NCBI GenBank assembly: GCA_905178155.1
Contig: CAJINV010000004.1
Location: 8,145,239 to 8,209,238 of the forward strand
DNA length: 64,000 bases
From: Amoebophrya sp. A120
Taxonomy: Eukaryota > Sar > Dinophyceae > Syndiniales > Amoebophryaceae
Direction: 5' to 3'
Shown: piece after piece, positions 45,411 to 57,400 of the stretch
Layout: each line of letters begins with the position of its first letter
How positions within the stretch are numbered: the first letter of the stretch is position 1
Notes under the pieces: generated by a model
The model's input: only the letters and a program-made list of their open reading frames with translations
What the model was told of the DNA's origin: nothing
Database searches by the model: none
Made by a program: the position numbers and the translations under genes

Positions 45411-48400
45411 ATGTCCGTCGCAAAGTTTGTTTTCGACTTCGTCGACCAGCCCGAGGGGCTGGAGGACGTGGTCGCAGCGAGAAGAAACGAGGACGTCGGT
45501 CCGATCGGTCGGAACATCGATACCACTGCCAGTGCGGTGCAACAGGTCGTGGAAGCCGACCTCTTCGAGGACATAAACCCACAAACCCTCGAGCACGACG
45601 CCATCGATATCAAATGCAAAAATGTCTGGGTCTGGAAGGATGTAACTTGTGATGCTGCATTTGGATTCTACAAAAATCTGTATTGCATGAACAGCAAAAG
45701 AGGCCCAGCTTTTGCGACGGCGAGAGGGCATTTCTCATACGGTATAGGCATCAGGAAGCCATCACAAAATCTCTGATGCTTGGGCATGCATCACAGACAT
45801 CAGGAGTCATGCGAAATGTGCATGACAAACCTTGCATCCTTCCAGACCCAGACATTTTTACACTTGATAATCGATGCGACGCAGCAAAACAGCAATCTGA
45901 AGAAATACGCGTGGAACGCGGGCGACCTCGGCTACGTTCTCCGAATGCTATCAAAGGGAAAAATCCCCCCTCCCCATATCGAAACGAAGTTTCTCATGCT
46001 GGATTTGCGTACACAAATCAGGTCTGTCTTGCTGGAGAGGACTGCAGGCATATGCCAAGCCTGAGGCGAGAGGTTTTGCTATAGGCGACTAGCGTGACAG
46101 ATGTCTATGCTGTAAGCCCAACAGCATCACAAACCGCCCGCATAATGCGGCGGACTCTCTGGCTTTGCCTTCTTGCAAGACAGACAGGATCTGTCGTCAC
46201 AAATCTGCATTTACAAATTTTTCAATACGGGGAGTTGGGATTTTTCGTCACAATAAATGCACATCGAAGTTAATGCCGGCACCATGGCGCCGCTGCGGGT
46301 CACGGTGCCCGGCGTCGCGGAGGTGGTACAGTGCGAGCTCGCGAAAATAAGCGGGGGATCAGCAACATCTACTTCGGGAAGAGCAGGTTCTTTCCACAAC
46401 GCAGGAATGCAAGGGAAAAATGGTAACAGCAGCAGCACTTTGCACACCGCGGTATTTGGTGGACATCCACCGGGTGGTGCTGGGCAACTACAACCAGATC
46501 ATTCCGTCCAAAGGATACACCGAAGGCCACTTTTATCGAAAGCGAAGATGCAGCACTCGCGGTCGAGCACGAGCTCCTGCTGGTTTCAGGAACTGCATTC
46601 CGGAGCACATATTGCGGACGCCGCAAGCATGGCACGAACCGGGTCCGCGCTGCTCAGCACGAAAATCGACTTGCTGACCACGCAGTATCAAAAGTAAAAA
46701 TGTCTGGGTCTGGAAACTTGTGATGCTGGGTGGCGTCTCATGATGAGGCTACAAATGCTGGCTCAGCATGACAAGTTTCTGAGCTCCTAGGTGTTGCCTA
46801 TTCTGCATGACAAACTGCGCTTCTGCATCACAGAAAAACGGAGCTCTTGGGTAACGTGCATGACAGATTTAAGAGTCATGCCAGACGAGCATGACAAAGA
46901 TGAATTCTTCCAGACCCAGACATTTTTGCAATCCATACGCAGGAAAGGGAAACAAAACGGGGCAGGAGCAGTAGGGACCGTGGTCGAGGAGGACACCAAG
47001 ACGGAGAAAAACAACACGCACGGCGGAGAAGCGCGGACCGGAACAACTCGTCGAAGGAGAGAAATCGCGCAACTTCCAGAGACCGGAATCATGATGCGCG
47101 AAGTCGCAGCAGGGAGAGAACAAGAAACACCAAACACGACAGCAGCCCAAAGCCTATGAACTGCAAAAATGTCTGGGTCTGGAAGGTCACAACTTGTGAT
47201 GCCGTCTGTGGATTCTAAACAAAAATTGTATTGCATGACCAGCAAGAGGGGTCGGGTTTGTCCTACGCGGAAAGGGCATTTCTCATGCGGTAGAGGTATC
47301 ACAAAGCCCTCCAAAAATCTGTGATACTACGGCGTGTATTACAGACATCATGGCTCATGGAAAATATGCATGACAAATCTAGAAATCTTCCAGACCCAGA
47401 CACTTTTACATTTGATAAAGCCGACAAAGCAGCCAAGTTTGCCTTTTCTGGAACCGAAAACGCCCAGCGGCAGCTCTCCTGCGCCCTCGAAGGACAGAAT
47501 TTACAACATTTGGTTTCCGGAGTCGCACCGCATGGAGGTCATCCTCCACGTCTTGTATCAGGACCGCGGTAGCGTGATGCAGGTCCACCCGGCAGACACG
47601 AATTACGCCGTGCGAAACACGAAAGCAGCGACCTCTTTGCCGATCCACGCCTTCTTCCTCTCGCCAAATCACTTGCCGAAAGTCGTTGGTGGAGCGGCAG
47701 CTGACCAGGGATTTACCGTTTTCGGCGAGACGAATCGGAGAACGAAACAAAAAACCAAGTCGAGAGGACAATTTGGTCAGGACGGTAGTAGGAACAACTA
47801 CCTGGGTTCCTCGTCGAGGCTGGATGGCAGAACAGCTAAGTTCGATAACCAAACCGAACTAGAGATTATCACGCCCTGCTCCTACAACGTGCTATTGTCC
47901 GGTGAAAGATTGGAGTCACAAACCATCACCCCGCAGCAGCAGCAGCGAGCTATCCTATGTAAAAACGTCCCCACCCCATAGTCAAGATGCGGAATCGGCT
48001 ACACAAATCCGCAAGTTTTGGGTGTCTTGCATGACAAATTTGGACTCGTATTGTAGTGCTGTTTGAGGTACTTCAGCAGCATCACAGATCTAGTATATCA
48101 TGCTCATTGGAGCATGGCAAATCCCAAAACTCGACTAGAAGATACTTCTCATGGGGCTCCGCATGAGAACCATTCTCAGCACGCAGATTTGCATTACAAC
48201 TCTGGGGTGGGGACGTTTTTAAATACGATACGAGCGCGAGCATCCTCATCCTCCCCAACGCCGCTTGGAGGCGTAACACCCCAAGTTCTACTAATCGGCG
48301 AAGAGGACGACAGCGACGAATTTTCTCCGCTGTCCATCAGTGGCCCCGGCGGAACGATATTGAACAATCCGCTGTTGCAGGATTTTCAGGTGATCAGCAA

Positions 48401-51400
48401 ATCGAGCCCGTTGCTAGATGCGCCTTCCAATAATTTCGGAGGACCAAGTGGCGGCGGCGGGGACAACAATACAACTTCGATGTTGCAGCAGCCGGGCGGA
48501 GGAATACAACAACAACCGGGTGGTAGTACGACTGGAAATTCATCTTCCACCACCTTCTCAGAGCCGTATCAAGTCGACCGACATGTCTTAGTAGATTCCG
48601 ACGTCTACAAGGATTTTTTCGCGATTGTCAGCGAGGACTTGCATTTCCAGGATATTTACACGTCTTCGGAGCTGCGACCCACCGGGAACAAAAATAAGTC
48701 GTGGAACACCTACGCGAGCAGCGCTGTCCACCAAAATACTAACCGTAGACCAACCAAAAACTCCTCCGCAGTAGAGCAGGTGTACGAATTTGGACGGGAG
48801 CACGACATTTCTCCCCCTGAGGATATCGACGATTTGAACCAGTTTAATATTTTTCTGCCCAAAACAAGCAGGAGCAACTCCGTGGTCCACCAGCTAGAGG
48901 TTCCGGGTAGTTGTAATGTGGTTCCTCGCAAAGACACCATGAATTCCACTGTAAGCGAACAGGACCAGGATATAAATTTTGCTGCGTCAAATACCAAGCG
49001 AAAAAACACACGGAGCGACTCGGTTTTTTCCACCGCTGCTGCTAGTGCGGCTGGACTACAGCAGTCCGGACTACATGAGGCTGAACAACCAGGGGCCGCT
49101 CAAGAACCGCAACCGCAGTCTGCTGGAGCATCAGCAGCACGTGGTGCCAATAGAAACAAAGCTCCCCCGCCGCCGCCGGCTTCCCAACCCAATTTGGTCG
49201 TCCGAGCGGTTTTTCCGAAACTCCTGCTCGATTACGACGGTGTCACTTTACCAGACTTCTCCAAAGCCCTCCACCTGCTTTCGGAGTTTCGCGAGCACCG
49301 GCCGTGGCGGTTTCCGAACAAGGAGTTGAATTTCGTTTTCCTCCCGTTCCCGCATTTGGGCCTCGGCGTCCACGCCGACGCAAACTACGCGGACGCGTAC
49401 GAGTACCCGACGATCTATGGAAGGAACTTCGTCTGTCTGGATTTGTCCTTCCTCTATCATTTGTAAAAACGTCCCCACCCCGTAGTTGTAATGCAATTCT
49501 GCATGCTGAAGATGTTTCTCATGTGGAGCCCCATGAGAAGCGTTTTCTAGTCGGGTTTCGGAATTTGTCATGCTCCAATTAGAGTGATATGCCGGATTTG
49601 TGATGCTAGTGAGCTAGCCAAACAGGATTACACTACGAGGCCAAACTTGTCATGCGCAACACTCATACCTTGTGGATTTGTCTAGCAGATTTCCCATCTT
49701 GACTAGGGGGTGGGAACGTTTTTACATAGGATATCCTCGGCGCCTTCTCCATCCCGGACATCGAGCACCGCAGCCACTTGTTGCACGCGTGCGTGTATGC
49801 ATTGCAATAAAACGATATCGTACTAGTATAAATTGCATTACAAATTTTGTCAAGAACAAAACTGGAGTTTGTCATGCTATATCAGGTAGAAAGTTCGATT
49901 TGTCATGCTATAGACTGCAATTACTACAGGGTGCGATACTTTTGAAGAGCCTATAGTGTGACGTACGCGTACCTGAAGCAGTTGGAGCACATAATTCCGG
50001 CGGGCTGGATCACCGCGGGACTGTATCTGTACCTGGCGGACCTGATTGAGGCGAAAATTCTCGGACGCTTGAAAATGCAGGAGCGCGTGCTCGGGCGCGT
50101 GCAGAGCAAAACCCGGAGTATTCTCCAGCTCCCCCCGGAGACCGCTTTCTACCGGGAAAACAAGCCGCCCCTCGAGAAGCCGCCGCCAAAGCACGCGCTG
50201 GGGAGTTGGAAAGACCCGCCGTTCTACGGCCGGCGGGACGCGGCGTTGATTTTTCACGAGATGTTTCGGGTGTACCAGTCACTTACAGTACAGGAACTGC
50301 TGGAGGTCGTGGAGTGTTTGGACAACGACTTCTTCGTGAACGAGGCAGACGGTGGCGGGACTGCACCTGGAGATCATGCTGCTGGCTCTTCCTCAGCAGG
50401 AGGCCCCGAAACATCCGCCGGGATCATGCCAGCCACCGGGAACTATAACCAGACCGGCAGTAGCAACTCGACCGGAAAGACGAAAGCTGGCGCCGCCAAC
50501 AGCAGCGGGTCGGCCAGTGCAGCTGGTGAACAAAATAGACGAAAAACTGCTGCCGGTTCTCCAGGAACAACTTCAGGTAGTACTGGTTCCCCGTCGCAGC
50601 TGCCCCGCTGCACGACGTCGAGTATTCAAAGACTCCTGGAACGGCACACCCAGCCTGAGCACCTCGTCTCCCCCACCTCGTTCTTGCAAATGTGGGTTTT
50701 TGGAGTCGATTTCCCAAAAGTGGACCTCCACTGGTACATGTCACCGGAAATAAACAGTAGTTCTACGAAAGGACCACCTGCCGGCATGAGGATGGATGAC
50801 AAGCAAGGCAAAGCTTCAGGCGATTTGAACGCCTTACGGAACAACGGTAACCTCCGTGGCGGGGGGACCACAAGTGGTGTTCCTGCCGCACAACAAAACC
50901 AGCCTGGGCAACAGCAGCACCGGTCCGACCCATCCACCAACCCGGAGAACAACAACAACAACAAAAACAAACGGGAGCTGCGCATCCAGATTCGCCAGAC
51001 CCCCGCCTACCGGACCGCACTCCCCGCCGGCAACGAGCTCCTGTACCGGAAAGCGTCCGTGCGGCTGCCGCTATGAAGTACAAATATGTCTGGGTCTGGA
51101 AGGGTGCGAACTTGTGATGCGCATTTCTCAACACACACAAATCTCTCATGCAGAGGCAGCAAAAGATGCCCACTTCCTGTCACCAAAATCGGGGATTTGT
51201 CATGCGGATTAGGCAATACGGAAGCTTTTCGAAATCTGTGATGCTAGGGCTTTCATGACGGACATTCTGCGTCATGCAAAAACAGCATGACAAAAAACTG
51301 CATTCTTCCAGACACAAACATATTTGCAATTGATAGCCGCTGCTCGAGACCCAAATCGTCCGCAAGCCGCACGACAAAGTGCCCTGGCTGCACTGGGCGG

Positions 51401-54400
51401 GGTATCCTGTGTAAAAACGTCCCCACCCCAGAGTTGTCATGCAAATCTGCATGCTGAGAATGTTTCTCATGCGGAGCCCCATGAGAAGCATTTGCCAGCC
51501 GTGTTTTGGAAGTTGTCATGCTCCAATCAGCATGATACACGAGTTCTGTGATGCTGCTGAGCTAGTCCAAACAGCACTCACTACATTACGAGTCCAAATG
51601 TGTCATGCAAAACAGTCAAAACTTGTGGATTTGTCTAGCCGAGTCCCCATCTTGAATATGGGGTGGGGACGTTTTTACATAGGACACGGGGGTCTGCTGC
51701 TTCGACGTTTGCAACTGCTACGGGCAGGTGATCGCGGTGGTGAAGTTTAAGTTCCCCGAAATCACGAACAGCAAGGAGGCGATCAAGCTCCGCAAGGAAT
51801 TGCAGCACGACGACACCAGCTTATATGAGCAGAGCTGCTCGTACTTTTTTGACGATAGAAACGGCATGGACAAGCGGCAAACGCCCTGCTTCATAATCCC
51901 AAAATCCATCTGGACGCAGTCCCTGCTCCGGATCTACAACCTGCCGATGGAAAGCTGGAAGCGGGCGGCGCAGTTTTCGGGAAGTTTGCGCATGGAGCAC
52001 CTGTGCGTGCAGCAGTTCCAGATCTTGAAAGCCACGCCCTGGCTGCGCAGCATCGCGAAACAGGATGTGCGCGGCCCGAGCCTGTCCGTCCGCCGTGCCG
52101 CCATTAAGGCCCTGGTCGACCTGGCCACGGTCACCGACGAACAGCGACGGACGACGGGCACGAAGAATTCCATTGCCGGGGCGGCGGCCCCCGACGTGAA
52201 CAAGTCGATCGGATTGGACGCGTATCCTATGTAAAAACGTCCCCACCCCAGAGTTGTCATGCAAATCCGCATGATCAAAATGTTTCTCATGCGGAACCCC
52301 ATGAGAGGCATTTTCTAGTCGTGTTGTGGAATTTGTGATGTTAGAGCCAGCGTGATATGCTAGATCTGTGATGCTACTGAACTAGCTAAAACAGGATCAC
52401 GCTACGAGTCCAAACTTGTCATGCTCGCCAGCCAAAACTTGGAGATTTGTGTTGCAGATTTGCCAACTTGACTGTGGGGTGGGGACGTTTTTGCTCAGGA
52501 TAACGCGCTTCTGTTGCTCAAGGGACGGTTCGGGGGCACGAAAGCTTCTGGAGGCACAAGGACGACACAGAAGGGGACCAGAAGGCCCCACTGCGGGCGG
52601 TTCGTCACAACCTTGCAGTTACTGGATTCCGTGATGAAGCGGTGCTACAAGAAGGCGTCTGACATCGCCCACGAATTTCGCACGATTCAGGCGAAGCGTA
52701 CCAGTAAGGCTGCCGCACGACAACCCGCCGGCACACTGGAGCAGCAGCAGAGGTTTGGTTCTGCCGCGGCGCTGACCCGGTTTCAGCAGCTGTATCAAAT
52801 GCAAAAATGTGTGGGTCTGGAAGAATGCAACTTGTGATGCGTATTTCAGAACACAGAACAGTCTCGCATGCATATATAGCAAATAAAGCTCCCCACTTTC
52901 TGCCAGCAAAATAGGGGACTTGTCATGCGGATTCGGCATTGCGGAAGCTTCTCGAAATCTGTGATGCTAGAGCTTCCATGCCAGACCTTCGGTGTCATGC
53001 AAAAACAGCATGACTCTTCCAGACCCAGACACTTTTGCATTTGATAAGCTGGCACGAGAAGTGATGATGCCGGCTGGCGGGGCTCTGGGGAAGTATCAAA
53101 GGTAAAAATGTCTGGGTCTGGAAGATTGCGACTTGTCATGCTAAATCCGAATCATACAAAAATCTGTGTTGCATGAGTGCCAAAAGCTGTCCACTTTCGA
53201 CCGAGTTGGGAGGGAGTTTTTCATGCAGGATAGGCATGACAGAGACGTTGCAGAGACTGTCATGCGAGGTCCCGCATTCCTGACCCCATGGGCCATGGAA
53301 AACATGCATGACAAGTTTATAATCTTCCAGACCCAGACATATTTGCAATGCATAGCAAAAAAGATAAAACGAACTCCCTCGTTCCACCTGGGCAGAACCA
53401 AATGCGAGCTGCAGTGGGCGACAAACGCAAAACAACTAGTAACGTCGCATTGTTACACCAGATGAAAAATAAATTGAAGCCGTATCAGCTGCGGCAAATG
53501 CATCCGCGACAATTGCAACTCTACTCGATGCGGACGAAGCAACTCCTCCGCCACAAGAATAAAGTGAATAAACAAACTATGGAAGCGTCAGGATTGAAAT
53601 CGTCAAAGTTGAAATAGTTTGTGATGCATAAAATGCAACCCACAAAGTGCCTGTCTTGCAGAGTACGGAAGGGAGGCAGATTGTAAGCCTGTTGAGGGGT
53701 AGAAATAGAGCTGCTAAAGTAGCATGACAAAAGGCGTCTTCCTTACCCAAACAGCACTACAAACTGGATTTAGGCACCACCAAGATTTGTCATGCGCCAC
53801 TTGAAAACTGGGCTCCAACTGGCATTCATTTTATGCATGACAAATCATTTCAACTTTGTCGATTTCGATCCTGACAGTTCCATACAAACCAAGCCGACTG
53901 GTGTGGTTCCCGAGTCGGTCATTTTCGCCCAGCTTTTGAGTAAACTCCTCCTGATGGCCAACAACCACACCGTCCACGCCGAGGTGGTGAAAGCGGCGCT
54001 CCCCGGGTTCCAAGCGCTCAGCCGCATATGTCCGAAGTTCGACTTTGCACAGTGGCTGCTGCAGGAGTATTTTTTCTTTCCGACCACCACGACTGTCGGG
54101 GGAGGCGGTGCGACAGGAGCGGGTGCTGGTATCGTTGCAACCACAACTTCTGCCACCCCGACTGCAGCGGGGGTCTCAGGTGGAGGAGCAAGTGGTACTA
54201 AAGGCTCTATCAAATGCAAAAATGTCTAGGTCTGGGAGGTTCCGACATTTGTCATGCAGTTTTTTCAAGCTCCCCCACGTCTGGAATGCAGGGCCTAGCA
54301 TCACAGGTCCTGCAGCTCCTTGGTGATGCGTATTCTGCATGAGAAATGCCCTCTCTGCATGGCCAGAAGTGGGCACCTTTTGCACGTTCTGCATGACAGA

Positions 54401-57400
54401 TCTCTGTAGGATCCGAAACACGCATCACAAGTTCGGATCCGTCCAGACCCATACATATTTGCATTTGATAGGCTCGAAAATCACACGACCGGCGTACCTG
54501 GAAGGGATCGATTCGTGTTTGACCGGTAGTAACAAACGGCAGTTGATTCAGCAAGCCGCGATCCACTACTTGAAGCGAAAAGGGGCGAGTACCTTGGAAA
54601 AGATCCTCCAGTTCAACAGCGCGTGCCTATTGTGAGGAAAAATGTCCCCTCCCCGTATTGAAAGCGCATCCATCTGAAAACTTGTGATGCAGATTTGTGA
54701 CCACAAATCGCGTCTGTCTTGCAAGAAGGCTGTCCGAAACGTTATGCAGGCGATTTGTAATGCTGTAGGGCCGACAAGGCAGCCGTCTGCCGTGCTAGGC
54801 GCCTACACCAAAAGGCCCCTACCTAGGCTTGCGATCTGCGTGCAGTGCTCTAGTGCAACACAAATTTGATTTGTGTACTCAAATACAGCATCACAGATTT
54901 CGTTTTCTATATAGGCAGGGGGGATTTTTCCTTTTGATAGTGCTGGGGCTTCCCTTTCAACCGAGCTGTGCGGAAAGTTACGGTGCTGGAGCTGCGGCGG
55001 AGCGGCGCGTTCCCGTACATTGTCACGTGGAAGAAGCAGCAGGAAGTGAAGCAGGCGAATGGAGGAGACATGAATCAGCCCGACGCGAACGATGCGGTCG
55101 GCAAGGTCTTGGCGAAAAGTGGGGCGACTTTGACGGAACTGATGGCGGCGCACAAGTCAACCCTGATACAGACATTCAGCTACCCAAGCTTACAGCAGGC
55201 GATCGTGAGCCATGGGACAAACTTCTTGCGCCAACAACCACTGGCTGTAAAGACTAGTGGTACCGTGGCATACACCAGGACGAGCAAGGCGAGGTATGTG
55301 CTTTCCTCCGGGATTGGAAGATCATCGCAGCTGTATAGGACCCAACCTCCACACGAGATGAACAAACAAGCAAACAAAGTCCACCTGATGTCGAAGTTTT
55401 CGAACCAGCAACATGCAACTACCTCAAATAGAACTACTGCATCAAACGCAACTGCGCCACCCACCACCACTATCCCACGAAGAAAACTGTTTCACTGTGA
55501 TGATTTTGCAAGGTCTGCATCACAAGTTTGTTACGCATGACAGAGAAAACTTGGCATGCGTGCTTCCTAAGGGAAAACACAGCTAAAAATCCCATGTCTT
55601 GCATGTGTAGCAAGACAAATAGTTCTGTGTTCCATTTTCTGCATCACAGGTTTACACTGAAACAGTTTTTTCTTGCGATAATCACCATTTCCTCCCTCCC
55701 GGCCCTGTACGGCAGCCAAACGAGCTATGGAAGCGTCAGGATTGAAATCGTCAAAGTTGAAATTATTTGTGATGCATAAAATCGATACCAGCTGGAAGCC
55801 CAATTTCCCAGCGGCGCATGACAAATTTCGGCACCGTCTAAAGCCAGTTTGTCATGTTGTTTAGGGACAGAAGGCGCCTTTTGTCATGCTACTTTAGCAG
55901 CTCTATTCCAACCCCGAAACAGGCTCACAACCAGCCTCATTTGCCATCCCTGCAAGAGAGGCACTTCATGCCTTGCAATTTCTGCATGAGAAATTATTTC
56001 AACTTTGAGGATTTCAATCCTGACGCTTCCATACGAGCAGTCCTGAGTACCGCCTGCAAAAATTCCTCCTCACACCCTTCACTTGGTCGGATAAGCAGAG
56101 CTTACTCTCCGAAACTTGCCTCCGGTTCGCCTTTATGCTGCACAACGTGAAAGACCGCATCGCGGACCCGCGGGAACGGAAGCAATTCGAAAATTTCCTC
56201 CAGAAAGAACTCGCCGGGAAAAACTTGTGGCTGCTGCAGGCATTGTATGAGAGTGCACAATCCCCGTCCCCCTGATTTGTCATGCAAAGTACAAAGTTGC
56301 GCCTGGCCTATAGGCACTGTCTGCATGAGAAGTTCACTGGCAGCTCAAATAGCACTACAATCCTGTGCAAATTTGTCATGCAAAACCTGTATTCTTGCTG
56401 GCGCTTGTCCTGCCGTTTATGCAATACAAATGGGGGGGAGGGGGGCTATGTGCACATTCATACGTTGAAGCTCCCGATGATGCACCAACTGAAGGAGTTC
56501 GACGCGAATAACGGGTCGTATTACCTCCAACAACCGCGGCTCCTCCCCTATCACATGCAAAAATGTCTGGGTCTGGAAACTTGTAATGCTAAAAGTGGAT
56601 GATAGCCGGACTGCAATACGCAGCCAAGCATGACAAATTTTTGAGCTGCTATGTGTTGCGTATTCCGCATGAGAAACAACGTCTTCACATGACAGATAGG
56701 AGAGCCTTTTCGTGCCCATGCATCACAGATTCTCGAGTCTGTAGTGTCAGACATGCATGACGAATGTAAGAATCTTCCAGACCCAGACATATTTGCAATC
56801 CATATTCCCTCCGGCGAGACGAATTTCGCACGGCTCGCCCAGTACCACGGTTTACCCATGCCCGAGCCAAGCTGCCTGGCGAAAGCGGCGTTGCGAAATC
56901 AGCAGAGCAAGCGCCCGCTGCTGCTCTCGTCGTCGACGAGGATGCTGAATAACCCAGAGCTGTACAACAAAGCCCAAATGACCGGGTTTACCCCGGGCAT
57001 GAACCCGGATCTACACAAAGAACCGGACAAGCAGAAGCTGGAAGAACAGGCGGCGCGCATCGCCGCGAAGTCGTGGCTCGAGAAGTGCATGAACGTGCTG
57101 GGGCACATGCGGCTGGAGGCGCCGCACGATTACAGCAAGTTTGACGTGAACGTGCTGAACCAAATCCGGTCGCAGTACGCGTCCGAAGGGCCGCAGAAGG
57201 TGGAAAAGTTCATTCAGAAGTACCAGAAGACCATCCGGCCAAACCAACCGATCGACTTGATGGAGATCCGGACGAAACTGAAAAATTCCAACCCCCGTAT
57301 TGTGAGGAAAACTCCCCCCTCCCCGTATACTTGACAAGGCATTATTCTGAACATTTGTGATGCAGATTTGTCGTCGCAAATCATTTCTGTCTAGTGCAAG

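Noticed and set aside
45213-45731. Minus-strand ORF opposite the TAF2 start
   Set aside because: The plus-strand exon has conserved continuity with TAF2; the antisense ORF includes introner TIR translation.
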